Assembly (NCBI GenBank): GCA_024231975.1
Contig: JAAEQB010000120.1
Location: 310,001 to 374,000 of the forward strand
Length of the DNA stretch: 64,000 bases
Direction of reading: 5' to 3'
Source: Allobosea sp.
GTDB lineage: Bacteria; Pseudomonadota; Alphaproteobacteria; Rhizobiales; Beijerinckiaceae
Of the stretch, positions 32,464-41,867 are shown one piece after another. The position numbers and the translations under genes were made by a program. The notes under the pieces are model-generated. The model was given only the letters and a program-made list of their open reading frames with translations. It was not told the DNA's origin and did not search any database. Each line of letters opens with the position of its first letter. Positions within the stretch are counted from its first letter, which is position 1.

Positions 32464-33447
32464 ATGCATATCCTCGTCATCGGCGGCGCCGGCATGGTCG
32501 GCCGCAAGTTCATCGAGCGCCTGGCGCGCGACGGCGGCCTCGGCGGCAAGGCGATCGACAAGGTGACGGCGCAGGACGTCTTCCCGGCCTCGGCGCCGGC
32601 GAACGCCCCCTTCGCCTTCGAGTCGCTGACCTCCGACCTCTCCCAGCCGGGCGAAGCCGAGAAGCTGATCGCCTCGCGCCCCGAATTGATCGTCCATCTC
32701 GCGGCGATCGTCTCCGGCGAGGCGGAGGCCGATTTCGACAAGGGCTACCGCATCAATCTCGACGGCACGCGCTATCTCTTCGATGCCATCCGCCTCACCG
32801 GCGACGGCTACAAGCCGCGCGTGATCTTCACCTCCTCGATCGCCGTCTTCGGCGCGCCCTTCCATGACAAGATCGAGGACGAGTTCTTCACCACGCCGCT
32901 GACCAGCTACGGCACGCAGAAGGCGATCGGCGAGCTCCTGCTCAGCGACTACTCCCGCCGTGGTTTCTTCGACGGCATCGGCATCCGCCTGCCGACGATC
33001 TGCGTGCGCCCGGGCGCGCCGAACAAGGCGGCCTCCGGCTTCTTCTCCAACATCATCCGCGAGCCGCTCAACGGCCAGGAGGCAGTGCTGCCGGTCTCCG
33101 ACCAGGTCCGCCACTGGCACGCCTCACCACGCTCGGCCGTCGGCTTCCTTGTCCACGCCGCGACCATGGATACGAACGCGATCGGCCCGCGCCGAGCGCT
33201 GACCATGCCGGGCTATTCCGCCACCGTCGCCGAACAGATCGAGGCGCTGCGCAAGGTCGCCGGCGAGAACGTGGTCAAGCGCATCAAGCACGTGCCCGAT
33301 CCGGTGATCGACGCCATCGTCGCCGGCTGGCCGCGGAATTTCGACGCCAAGCGCGCGCCGGCGCTCGGCTTCAAGGCGGAATCGAGCTTCGAAGAGATCA
33401 TCCGCGCCCATATCGACGACGAGCTCGGCGGGACATTCGTCGCGTAG
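32464..33447 (+). CDS. denD: DenD-like NAD-dependent epimerase/dehydratase, copy 2
   Basis: Extended-SDR protein of 327 residues, closely similar to copy 1 in every motif: GGAGMVGRKFIER, HLAAIVSGEAEADFDKGYRI, TSYGTQKAIGELLLSDYSRR, RPGAPNKAASGFFSNIIREP and a shared C-terminus (FDAKRAPALGFKAE). D-erythronate dehydrogenase is the best family name. Tandem copies with the same architecture suggest gene duplication followed by divergence towards two stereoisomers or chain lengths. A composite hairpin repeat follows directly. Confidence 0.85.
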   Translation: MHILVIGGAGMVGRKFIERLARDGGLGGKAIDKVTAQDVFPASAPANAPFAFESLTSDLSQPGEAEKLIASRPELIVHLAAIVSGEAEADFDKGYRINLDGTRYLFDAIRLTGDGYKPRVIFTSSIAVFGAPFHDKIEDEFFTTPLTSYGTQKAIGELLLSDYSRRGFFDGIGIRLPTICVRPGAPNKAASGFFSNIIREPLNGQEAVLPVSDQVRHWHASPRSAVGFLVHAATMDTNAIGPRRALTMPGYSATVAEQIEALRKVAGENVVKRIKHVPDPVIDAIVAGWPRNFDAKRAPALGFKAESSFEEIIRAHIDDELGGTFVA

Positions 33448-33462
33448 GGACCGAACTCCACC

Positions 33463-33558
33463 GTCATGCTCGCCCTTGTGGCGAGCATCCACGTCTTGAA
33501 CGCCGCATGCGATTGGTGAAGCCAAGACGTGGATGGTCGGGACGAGCCCGACCATGAC
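33463..33558. repeat. Composite three-hairpin intergenic element, copy 1
   Basis: Hairpin 1 is ATGCTCGCC-CTTGT-GGCGAGCAT. A middle inverted repeat CCACGTCTTG/CAAGACGTGG spans 33489-33532. Hairpin 3 is ATGGTCGGG-ACGAG-CCCGACCAT, ending in GAC, and GTC precedes the first arm. The element lies between convergent genes. A second copy with the same hairpin 1/hairpin 3 order is at 57618-57697. Confidence 0.8.
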
Positions 33559-33577
33559 GAAATGAGGCGAGGCTATC

Positions 33578-34393
33578 TCAGGGCAGCTTCTTCAGCATCA
33601 GCGGCGCGCCGACCGCCGGGTCCTTGCGCCACTGCCCGCCTTCGAAGACCAGCTCGACCTTGTGGCCCTTGCGGGCGATCAGTTCGAGCCGGCCGGCCTC
33701 GTAGCGCCAAGCGACCGGCGAGAAGATCGTCAACCCCGTGTCGGGGCAGAGCCCGTCGAAGCTCGCGACTGACGCGCCGGCATTGGCCGAGGGATTGGTG
33801 GAGAGCATCAGCTTGCAGACATCGCGCCCAGCCTGTCGCATCACCGTATAGCGGCCGGGGACACTGCCTGCCGCAGGCGCGCTCGCAGGATCGACGGCCG
33901 TCGGGCGCGCCGCCGCCGTCGCCGCAAGCTCGGCTTGGCCCGGTACCGGGCGCTGCTGCGCCCGGACATAGCCAGCCGGATCGAGCCCGTAATCCGCACC
34001 ATCGCTGCCCTTGCCGCGCCGTCCCGGATCGGCCTTTCCGCTGAAGACGATCACCGGCTTGCCGTGACCGTCGAGGAGCCTCGGCGCGCCGTCGGCCACA
34101 TCCCAGGCGACGACCCCGGTGAGGATCGGCAGGGCGCGCCGACAGGTCGCCGGGAACCGGACCTGCCGCCCCTGCCCGGCCGCTTCGGTCCCGAAGGTGA
34201 CCGTGCACTCGCGCGACGCGCCAAGTTTCTCGATATCCCAGGAGCCAATGAAGGGCTTCAGGGCCTCGGGCGCCTTTTCGGCGCCGCGCGGCAGCGGCGC
34301 CGTCTGCGCTCCGGCCGGCGAGCCGATGAGCAGCGCCAGCGCGGCGGCAGCCGCGCCGCGCCGTAGTCCCGTCGTGATCAGGCTTTTGTCCAT
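33578..34393 (-). CDS. AprI/Inh-type metalloprotease-inhibitor domain protein (tandem domains)
   Basis: A 271-residue exported protein with a signal peptide (AAAAALALLIGSPAGAQ). The mature part looks like two AprI/Inh beta-barrel units: one around SWDIEKLGASRECTVTFGTE to FPATCRRALPILTGVVAWDV, and a second around GRYTVMRQAGRDVCKLMLST to GLCPDTGLTIFSPVAWRYEA, each with one disulfide-capable cysteine pair. Inh proteins normally have one such domain and block serralysin-type proteases. The start overlaps the end of the upstream dehydrogenase gene by 16 bases. Confidence 0.7.
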   Translation of the reverse strand: MDKSLITTGLRRGAAAAALALLIGSPAGAQTAPLPRGAEKAPEALKPFIGSWDIEKLGASRECTVTFGTEAAGQGRQVRFPATCRRALPILTGVVAWDVADGAPRLLDGHGKPVIVFSGKADPGRRGKGSDGADYGLDPAGYVRAQQRPVPGQAELAATAAARPTAVDPASAPAAGSVPGRYTVMRQAGRDVCKLMLSTNPSANAGASVASFDGLCPDTGLTIFSPVAWRYEAGRLELIARKGHKVELVFEGGQWRKDPAVGAPLMLKKLP

Positions 34394-35352
34394 GGTGTCT
34401 CGGCAACCGGTGTCAAAGGACCCTTGCCATCGAACCATGAAACCAGATTGTCGACCAGAAGCTGGCCCATCTGTTCGCGCGTATGCACAGATGCCGAACC
34501 GACATGCGGCAGCAGCACGACATGGTCCATCGCGATCAGCTCGGCCGGCACGCGCGGCTCGTCCTCGAACACGTCGAGGCCGGCGGAGAGGATGGTCTTC
34601 GACTTCAGCGCCTCGATCAGCGCCTGCTCGTCGATCACCGTGCCGCGGCCGACATTGACGACGATGCCGTTCGGCCCGAGCGCCTTCAGCACCTCGGCAT
34701 TGATGATGTGGTAGGTCGAATCGCCGCCTGGCGCGACCGAGACCAGCGTGTCGACATCCGCGGCCATCTCGGTGAGCGAGGGGTAGTAGCGATAGGCGAC
34801 GTCGGCCTGGCGCGAGCGGCCGTGATAGACGACCGGCACGTCGAAGGCTTCGAGCCGGCGCGCCACCGCCTTGCCGATCCGGCCGAGGCCGACGATGCCG
34901 ATCTTGCGCTTGCGCAGCGAGGTGGTGAGCGGATAGGCGGCCTGCAACCACTTGCCGGCGCGCAGATAGCGGTCGACCTGCGGCAGCTGGCGCACCGTCG
35001 CCAGCAGCAGGCCGATGGCGAGATCGGCGACCTCGTCGGTCAGCACATCCGGCGTATTGGTGACGATGATGCCGCGCTTGCCGGCGGCCTTGGCATCGAC
35101 ATTGTCGTAGCCGACGCCGAAATTCGAGACGACTTCCAGCTTCGGCAGCGCATCGAACAGCGCGTCGTCGATCCGCACATGCGCGCCGCCGCCGGCCACG
35201 CCGCGCACCCGGTCCTTCACCGCAGCCAGCGCCGCCGTGCGATCCTGCTCCTTCCAGAGCTCGTGCACGATAAAGCGCGCCTTCAGCTGGTCGGCGGCAT
35301 AGGCCATCAGCGGCCCGGTCATGACGATCTCGATCTTGTTCTGCGTGGTCAT
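34378..35352 (-). CDS. D-2-hydroxyacid dehydrogenase (glyoxylate/hydroxypyruvate/2-ketogluconate reductase type)
   Basis: NAD(P)-dependent dehydrogenase of 324 residues. The Rossmann loop is KIGIVGLGRIGKAVARRLEA; the catalytic Arg is in VNVGRGTVIDE, Glu in DVFEDEPRVP and His in VLLPHVGSASVHTR. I start it at ATG 35352 (AGGAAAGCAGGA upstream). It probably interconverts a 2-keto sugar acid or hydroxypyruvate with the hydroxy acid. It is transcribed towards the repeat at 33463, from a region carrying AAAACGATT and GTATGAC motifs. Confidence 0.88.
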   Translation of the reverse strand: MTTQNKIEIVMTGPLMAYAADQLKARFIVHELWKEQDRTAALAAVKDRVRGVAGGGAHVRIDDALFDALPKLEVVSNFGVGYDNVDAKAAGKRGIIVTNTPDVLTDEVADLAIGLLLATVRQLPQVDRYLRAGKWLQAAYPLTTSLRKRKIGIVGLGRIGKAVARRLEAFDVPVVYHGRSRQADVAYRYYPSLTEMAADVDTLVSVAPGGDSTYHIINAEVLKALGPNGIVVNVGRGTVIDEQALIEALKSKTILSAGLDVFEDEPRVPAELIAMDHVVLLPHVGSASVHTREQMGQLLVDNLVSWFDGKGPLTPVAETPWTKA

Positions 35353-35397
35353 GGTCCTGCTTTCCTGGAACTCTGCTGGGCTTGATTTCAAATTCTT

Positions 35398-35406
35398 AAA
35401 ACGATT
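35398..35406. promoter_or_regulatory. AAAACGATT motif before the hydroxyacid dehydrogenase gene
   Basis: Its complement AATCGTTTT matches AAATCGTTT-like sequence in the 5' regions at 28341 and 43006. It lies 46 bases upstream of the minus-strand start at 35352, a candidate LacI-family site. Confidence 0.35.
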
Positions 35407-35518
35407 AGATCAACCTAGCTGCTAGAGCGCCGCCGGGGAATTCCCCTAGCCGCAGACAGGGGCTGCCCGCAAAGCCGGTTATGCCATGCCGGCTCGGCTG
35501 TCGATTCAGCCGGATATA

Positions 35519-35525
35519 GTATGAC
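35519..35525. promoter_or_regulatory. GTATGAC motif, site 2
   Basis: The context TATAGTATGACTTAATC closely matches site 3 (CTATCGTATGACTTTATC). It lies just beyond the GntR stop codon, ahead of the dehydrogenase gene. Confidence 0.45.
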
Positions 35526-35529
35526 TTAA

Positions 35530-36303
35530 TCACGCGCTTTTCGCCGCTGGAGACCGCGCTCGCGCCGCGAGCAGCCCCAAAGTGCTGTTCAGGCTGTCGA
35601 TTACCAGCCCACTCATCCGCGCCGCTGCGAGGTCGCCGTCGCGCTGCACGATCGCATCGAAGACGCGTTCGTGATCGATCAGCGAGGCGGTGAAGAAGAA
35701 GCGATCGTCAGGCGCCTTCAGGAACAGTGACCACTGGATCGTCGCGCTGACGGCCGGCGCCAGGCATTGCAGCGGCGGGTTGCGGGTCGCGGCGAAGATC
35801 GCCTCGTGGAAGGCGAGGTCGGCACTGACCGTCGGCTCGGCATAGGGCGGGTTCTCGACCATGCCGCGAAAGGCCGTCTCGATCAGCCTGAGATCGGCAT
35901 CGCTGCGCCGCTGCGCTGCCAGCCGCGCCGCGCTCGGCTCGACGAAGAGCCGAAGCTCGAACAGATCGCGGATGAATTTCTCGTTGGGATCGGCCGCGAA
36001 ATGCCAAGCGAGCACATCGGGATCGAGCAGGTTCCAGGCCTCGCGAGGCGCCACCCGCGTGCCGCTCTTCGGCCTGGCCTCGACCAGCCCCTTGCCGCTC
36101 AGGAACTTCACTGCCTCACGATAGGCAGTGCGCGAGACTGAGATCTCGCCCTTCAGATCGTCCTCGTTTGGCAGCAGCGAGCCAGCGGGAGAGGCGCCGG
36201 TGATGATCGCGACCGCGAGCCTGTGCGCGACCTGGCCGAACAGCCGGTCGGGGTTGAGCCTCGTCGCGCGCGCTTTGACATGAAGCTGCATCGGACCGCG
36301 CAT
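35530..36303 (-). CDS. GntR-family regulator, FCD domain
   Basis: Transcriptional regulator of 257 residues. The N-terminal winged helix is LFGQVAHRLAVAIITG, then SLLPNEDDLKGEISVSRTAY and REAVKFLSGKGLVEARPKSG. The C-terminal FCD ligand-binding helices include the metal-type residues in DLFELRLFVEPSAARLAAQR, SADLAFHEAIFAATRNP and LIDHERVFDAIVQRD. I start at ATG 36303, preceded by GGAGG. It is divergent from the ABC transporter operon and probably senses the imported sugar acid. Confidence 0.9.
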   Translation of the reverse strand: MRGPMQLHVKARATRLNPDRLFGQVAHRLAVAIITGASPAGSLLPNEDDLKGEISVSRTAYREAVKFLSGKGLVEARPKSGTRVAPREAWNLLDPDVLAWHFAADPNEKFIRDLFELRLFVEPSAARLAAQRRSDADLRLIETAFRGMVENPPYAEPTVSADLAFHEAIFAATRNPPLQCLAPAVSATIQWSLFLKAPDDRFFFTASLIDHERVFDAIVQRDGDLAAARMSGLVIDSLNSTLGLLAARARSPAAKSA

Positions 36304-36376
36304 TTTCCTCCGTGATCGGCGGCGCTGGAGGAGCTCCCCCGTCGCCTGCCCGGCGCTTGACACGCCTGTTTCTATC

Positions 36377-36383
36377 GTATGAC
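36377..36383. promoter_or_regulatory. GTATGAC motif, site 3, with a TTGACA box
   Basis: CTATCGTATGACTTTATC lies between the divergent GntR gene and the ABC operon, 15 bases after a TTGACA sequence at about 36356. A repressor bound here would cover that possible promoter. Confidence 0.5.
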
Positions 36384-36537
36384 TTTATCCGGGAACGAGG
36401 TTGACGCAACAGGCGGCTCGCCTGGGTTGCGGGGCCTTGTCTCGATCGGCCGTCAGAAGCCGATGTTCTGCAACGCCGCCGGCGGGGATCGTGTCAGGCA
36501 CCCCGGGGCAAACCAAAGAGCGGGAGAAACAACCAAG

Positions 36538-37590
<1,053 letters not shown>

Positions 37591-37597
37591 CTTCCGT

Positions 37598-37627
37598 CGC
37601 CGCCGCACGGGGAACACCCCGGCGGCG
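37598..37627 (+). other. Intercistronic hairpin after the ATPase gene
   Basis: CGCCGCCG and CGGCGGCG pair around a loop with GGGG/CCCC. No T run is present; it may block 3' exonucleases or attenuate. Confidence 0.5.
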
Positions 37628-37696
37628 GCGATGTCCGACAAAAAACGCGACGAGGCTCCCATGCAGGGCCTCGCGGCAACCCGGAGGAGACAAGCG

Positions 37697-39004
37697 ATGA
37701 GCATTTCCAGACGTGACGTATTGATCGGCGGCGCAGGCCTTGCGGCCGGCGCCACCCTTGCCGCGCCTTCGATCGCCCAGACCGCCAATATCGAGAAGGG
37801 CGCGACGCTGCGCGTGCTGCGCCCGACCAAGTTCGTCGACCCCGACCAGGCGATCTTCAACGAGAACACCGAGGCCTTCACCAAGGCGACCGGCGTCCCG
37901 GTCCGTGTCGACTATGCCAGCTGGGAGGATCTGCGCCCGCAGACCGCCGTCACCGCCAACACCGGCGCCGGCCCCGACGTCGTCGTCGGTTGGGCCGACG
38001 ACCCGCACATCTTCGCCGACAAGCTGATCGACCTGACTGCGGTCGCCGAAGACCTCGGCAAGAAGTATGGCGGCTGGTATCCGGTCGCCGAGAAATACGG
38101 CAAGAAGGACAAGACCAACCAGTGGATTTCGATCCCGATGGGCGGCTCCGGCGGCCCGGCGGTCTATCGCGAATCCTGGGTCAAGGAGGCGGGCTTCGAC
38201 AAGTTTCCGACCGACCATGCCGGCTTCCTCGACCTCTGCCGCAAGCTCAAGGCCAAGGGCCATCCGGCCGGCTTTGCCCTCGGCAACGCCGTCGGCGACG
38301 GCAATGCCTTCTGCAACTGGCTGGTCTGGTCGCATGGCGGCTACATGGTCGACGAGAACAACAAGGTTGCGATCAACAGCAAGGAGACGATCGAGGCGCT
38401 GAAATACGCCAAGGCGCTCTACGAGACCTTCATCCCGGGTACGCTGTCCTGGCTCGACATCAGCAACAACAAGGCGCTGACGGCCGGTGAAATCGGCCTG
38501 ACCCAGAACGGCGTCTCGCTCTACTTCTCGATCAAGAACTCGAAGGACGAGAAGACCGCGGAGATCGGCAAGGACCTCAACCACGCGCCGATGCCGGTCG
38601 GCGCCGGTGTCGGTCGGCCCACCGAGACGGCGCTGGTGATCAACGCCATGGTGTTCAAGCACACCAAGTTCCCGAACGCGGCCAAGGAATATCTCCGCTT
38701 CATGATGGAGAAGGAACAGTACGACAAGTGGCTGACCGGCTGCTTCGGCTACTGGACCCAGCCGCTGAAAGGCTACGCGCAGAGCAAGGTCTGGGAGAGC
38801 GATCCCAAGATCCTGGTCTATCGCGACACCTGGGAGCGGGCTCTGTGGAGCGGCTACAAGGGCGCGATCACCGAGGCGGCCGGCACCGTCAACGCCGAAT
38901 ACGTCATGGTCCAGATGGTCGCTTCCGTCTGCGCCGGCCAGGCAACGCCTGAACAGGCGGCCGCTGAAGCCGAGCGCCGCGCCAAGCGCTACTACCGCAC
39001 CTGA
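37697..39004 (+). CDS. ABC transporter substrate-binding protein (sugar/sugar-acid type)
   Basis: Periplasmic binding protein of the COG1653 type, 435 residues from ATG 37697 (GGAGGAG upstream). The N-terminus SISRRDVLIGGAGLAAGATL then AAPSIAQ is a twin-arginine-like signal peptide. Mature features include FNENTEAFTKATGVPVRVDY and GAGPDVVVGWADD; the C-terminus ends in a basic ERRAKRYYRT. It is bracketed by hairpins at 37598 and 39018, which could keep its transcript more abundant than those of the permeases. The ligand is probably a sugar acid by context. Confidence 0.9.
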   Translation: MSISRRDVLIGGAGLAAGATLAAPSIAQTANIEKGATLRVLRPTKFVDPDQAIFNENTEAFTKATGVPVRVDYASWEDLRPQTAVTANTGAGPDVVVGWADDPHIFADKLIDLTAVAEDLGKKYGGWYPVAEKYGKKDKTNQWISIPMGGSGGPAVYRESWVKEAGFDKFPTDHAGFLDLCRKLKAKGHPAGFALGNAVGDGNAFCNWLVWSHGGYMVDENNKVAINSKETIEALKYAKALYETFIPGTLSWLDISNNKALTAGEIGLTQNGVSLYFSIKNSKDEKTAEIGKDLNHAPMPVGAGVGRPTETALVINAMVFKHTKFPNAAKEYLRFMMEKEQYDKWLTGCFGYWTQPLKGYAQSKVWESDPKILVYRDTWERALWSGYKGAITEAAGTVNAEYVMVQMVASVCAGQATPEQAAAEAERRAKRYYRT

Positions 39005-39017
39005 TCATCCGTCGACA

Positions 39018-39046
39018 CCGCGCCGCTGGGATAACCGGCGGCGCGG
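39018..39046 (+). other. Intercistronic hairpin after the binding-protein gene
   Basis: CCGCGCCGC pairs with GCGGCGCGG around 11 bases. A stem without T run directly after a binding-protein gene is typical of transcript-stabilising elements in importer operons. Confidence 0.5.
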
Positions 39047-39068
39047 CTCCATCACGGGATAAAGCGCC

Positions 39069-40022
39069 ATGACGATTGCGGCGGAGGCCCGGCCGACCAC
39101 CCAGCCCGAGCAGAGCTGGCTGGTCAGGCTGTTCGACTACAAGCCATTCCTGATCTTCATCTGCCTGCTGCCGGCACTCGGCCTGCTTTTGGTCTTCCTG
39201 AGCTATCCGCTCGGCCTCGGCATCTGGCTCGCCTTCACCGATACGCGCATCGGCCGCAGCGGCATCTTCATCGGCTTCGAGAATTTCGAGTCGCTCTGGC
39301 ACGACCCGGTCTTCATCACCTCGGTCTGGAACACGCTGCTCTATACGGGCGTCGCGACCGTCGGGAAGTTCGGGCTCGGCCTCTGGCTGGCGTTGCTGCT
39401 CAACAACAACCTGCCGTTCAAGTCGCTACTCAGGGCGCTGATCCTGGTGCCCTGGATCGTGCCGACCGTGCTCTCGGCGATCGCCTTCTGGTGGATCTAC
39501 GATCCGCAGTTCTCGATCATTTCCTATGTGCTCGTCGACGTGCTCGGCTGGCGTGACACCTATATCGATTTCCTCGGTGCCCCCTGGCCGGCACGCTGGT
39601 CACTGATCGCCGCCAATGTCTGGCGCGGCATCCCCTTCGTCGCGATCTCGCTGCTTGCCGGCCTGCAGACCATCTCGCCAACGCTCTACGAGGCGGCGAT
39701 GCTCGACGGCGCCAATGCCTGGCAGCGCTTCCGGCATGTCACCCTGCCGATGCTGATGCCGATCCTGGCGATCGTGCTGACCTTCTCGGTGCTGTTCACT
39801 TTCACCGATTTCCAGCTCGTCTACGCCATCACCCGCGGCGGCCCGATCAACTCGACCCATCTGATGGCCACCCTCGCCTTCCAACGCGGCATCCCGGGCG
39901 GCCAGCTCGGCGAGGGCGCGGCGATCGCGGTGGCGATGATCCCCTTCCTCGTGATGGCGACGCTGTTCAGCTACTTCGCGCTCGCCCGCCGCAAATGGCA
40001 GCAGGGAGAAGACAATGACTGA
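39069..40022 (+). CDS. ABC transporter permease (MalF/UgpA type)
   Basis: Inner-membrane permease of 317 residues with six predicted helices (first FLIFICLLPALGLLLVFLSY). The EAA loop that contacts the ATPase is YEAAMLDGANAWQRFRHVTL. It overlaps the second permease gene by eight bases. It acts with the ATPase at 36538 and binding protein at 37697. Confidence 0.92.
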   Translation: MTIAAEARPTTQPEQSWLVRLFDYKPFLIFICLLPALGLLLVFLSYPLGLGIWLAFTDTRIGRSGIFIGFENFESLWHDPVFITSVWNTLLYTGVATVGKFGLGLWLALLLNNNLPFKSLLRALILVPWIVPTVLSAIAFWWIYDPQFSIISYVLVDVLGWRDTYIDFLGAPWPARWSLIAANVWRGIPFVAISLLAGLQTISPTLYEAAMLDGANAWQRFRHVTLPMLMPILAIVLTFSVLFTFTDFQLVYAITRGGPINSTHLMATLAFQRGIPGGQLGEGAAIAVAMIPFLVMATLFSYFALARRKWQQGEDND

Positions 40023-40920
40023 TCAAGCTGCCCCTGCCCCGCGCCCGCATCTCGTCGACGAGGAGCGAACCGGCGTGATCGACTGGTCCTCGGGACCGCG
40101 TCGCTTCATCACGCTCTATCTGCCGCTCTCGCTCTTCGTGATCGTGCTGCTGTTCCCGTTCTATTGGATGGCGATCACGGCGATCAAACCGAATGGCGAA
40201 CTGCTCGACTACAAGAACAACAACCCGTTCTGGGTGAAGTCGCCGACGCTGGACAACATCAACAAGCTGCTCTTCCAGACCGACTACCCGCAATGGCTGC
40301 TGACGACGATGACGGTGGCGACGGTCGCGACGGCGCTCTCGCTCTTCGCCAGCGTGCTCGCCGCCTATGCGATCCAGCGCCTGAAGTTCAAGGGCTCGAA
40401 CTATGTCGGCCTCGCCATCTACCTGGCCTATCTGGTGCCGCCCTCGATCCTGTTCATCCCGCTGGCGACGCTGATCTTCCAGTTCGGGCTGTACGACTCG
40501 CAGCTCGCGCTGATCCTGACCTATCCGACCTTCCTGATCCCGTTCTGCACCTGGCTCCTGATCGGCTACTTCAAGTCGATCCCCTACGAGCTCGAGGAAT
40601 GCGCCATGATCGACGGCGCGACCCGGTTGCAGACGCTCTGGAAGATCACCCTGCCGCTGGCGCTGCCCGGGCTGATCTCGGCCGGTATCTTCGCCTTCAC
40701 TCTGTCCTGGAACGAGTTCATCTACGCGCTCGCCTTCATCCAGTCGGCCGAGAAGAAGACGGTTCCGGTCGCGGTGCTGACCCAGCTGGTCGAGGGCGAC
40801 GTCTACCATTGGGGCTCGCTGATGGCCGGCGCGCTGCTCGGCTCGATCCCGGTCGCGATCCTCTATTCGTTCTTCGTCGACTACTACGTCGCCTCGATGA
40901 CCGGCGCGGTGAAGGAATAG
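40015..40920 (+). CDS. ABC transporter permease (MalG/UgpE type)
   Basis: Second permease, 301 residues, six helices. The EAA-like loop is ELEECAMIDGATRLQTLWKI followed by TLPLALPGL. The start lies inside the end of the first permease gene, ensuring equal expression. A hairpin (40926) ends the transporter part; the LtnD-like dehydrogenase follows 49 bases later and could be read through. Confidence 0.92.
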   Translation: MTDQAAPAPRPHLVDEERTGVIDWSSGPRRFITLYLPLSLFVIVLLFPFYWMAITAIKPNGELLDYKNNNPFWVKSPTLDNINKLLFQTDYPQWLLTTMTVATVATALSLFASVLAAYAIQRLKFKGSNYVGLAIYLAYLVPPSILFIPLATLIFQFGLYDSQLALILTYPTFLIPFCTWLLIGYFKSIPYELEECAMIDGATRLQTLWKITLPLALPGLISAGIFAFTLSWNEFIYALAFIQSAEKKTVPVAVLTQLVEGDVYHWGSLMAGALLGSIPVAILYSFFVDYYVASMTGAVKE

Positions 40921-40925
40921 TTCCC

Positions 40926-40948
40926 GGCGGGCGGCCAGGCCGCCCGCC
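40926..40948 (+). terminator. Hairpin after the ABC operon
   Basis: GGCGGGCGGC and GCCGCCCGCC form a perfect 10-base-pair stem with a three-base loop. Two T follow; weak terminator or stabiliser. Confidence 0.55.
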
Positions 40949-40969
40949 TTCCAACCAAGGCAAATCATT

Positions 40970-41860
40970 GTGACTTCAATCGCCTTCGTCGGGCTCGGCG
41001 CCATGGGTGCGCCGATGGCCGAGAATCTCGTCAAGCGCCAGTTTCGCGTCACCGGTTTCGACATGAGAGAAAGCGCCCGAACCGCGCTCGTCACGGCCGG
41101 CGGCCAGGCCGCCGACAGCGCTGCCGCCGCGGCTGAAGGAGCCGAGACGCTCGTCCTGATGGTGGTCAACGCGGCACAGGCCCGTTCGGTCCTGTTCGAC
41201 TCCGGCGCGCTCGCTGCACTGGCTCCCGGCGCGACCGTCATCCTGATGGCGACCTGCCCGCCCGGTGAAGTCGAGGTCATCGCCGAAGCCGTGACCAAGA
41301 CGGGCCGGCATTTCGTCGACGCGCCGGTCTCCGGCGGGGTGAAGGGAGCTCAGGGTGGCACGCTCACCATCATGGTCGGTGCCCTCGCCGACAGTTTCGC
41401 TAGGGCGAAGCCCGTGCTCGACGCCATGGGCGACAAGGTCTTCCATGTCGGGCAGAAGCCGGGCCAGGGCGCGACGGTGAAGACCGTCAACCAGCTGCTC
41501 TGCGGCGTCCATATCGCCGTCGCAGCGGAAGCACTCTCGCGGGCGCAAAAGGCCGGCATCGACGGCGCGCTGCTGTTCGAGATCATGGGCGGCTCGGCCG
41601 CCTCGTCCTGGATGCTGAGGGATCGCGGCCCGCGCATGCTCGACGACGAGCCACCGGTCGCCAGCGCCGTCGACATCTTCGTCAAGGACCTCGGCATCGT
41701 CCTCGATGCCGGCCGTGCCGCCAAGGCGGCCCTCCCGCTCGCTGCGGCCGCGCACCAGATGTTCCTCGCAGCGTCGGGCCTTGGCCATGGCGGACGCGAC
41801 GACTCGCATGTGGTCCGCGCCTATCGGGCGCTGAACCGCAAGCCTGACAACGATGCCTGA
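40970..41860 (+). CDS. Beta-hydroxyacid dehydrogenase, L-threonate dehydrogenase (LtnD)-like
   Basis: NAD(P)-dependent dehydrogenase of the 3-hydroxyisobutyrate family, 296 residues. The Rossmann loop is FVGLGAMGAPMAENL, the substrate motif DAPVSGGVKGAQGGTLTIMV, the catalytic Lys in VKTVNQLLCGVHIAVAAEAL. The VNQLLCGVHIAVAAEAL block is typical of LtnD, which oxidises four-carbon acid sugars at C2. The start is GTG 40970 with AAGG nine bases upstream. It is downstream of the sugar-acid transporter and convergent with lacI. Confidence 0.87.
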   Translation: MTSIAFVGLGAMGAPMAENLVKRQFRVTGFDMRESARTALVTAGGQAADSAAAAAEGAETLVLMVVNAAQARSVLFDSGALAALAPGATVILMATCPPGEVEVIAEAVTKTGRHFVDAPVSGGVKGAQGGTLTIMVGALADSFARAKPVLDAMGDKVFHVGQKPGQGATVKTVNQLLCGVHIAVAAEALSRAQKAGIDGALLFEIMGGSAASSWMLRDRGPRMLDDEPPVASAVDIFVKDLGIVLDAGRAAKAALPLAAAAHQMFLAASGLGHGGRDDSHVVRAYRALNRKPDNDA

Positions 41861-41867
41861 TCCAGCT

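Noticed and set aside
33463..33558. CRISPR-like array
   Set aside because: The stems are different from one another and there are no equal-length spacers; it is a composite hairpin repeat.
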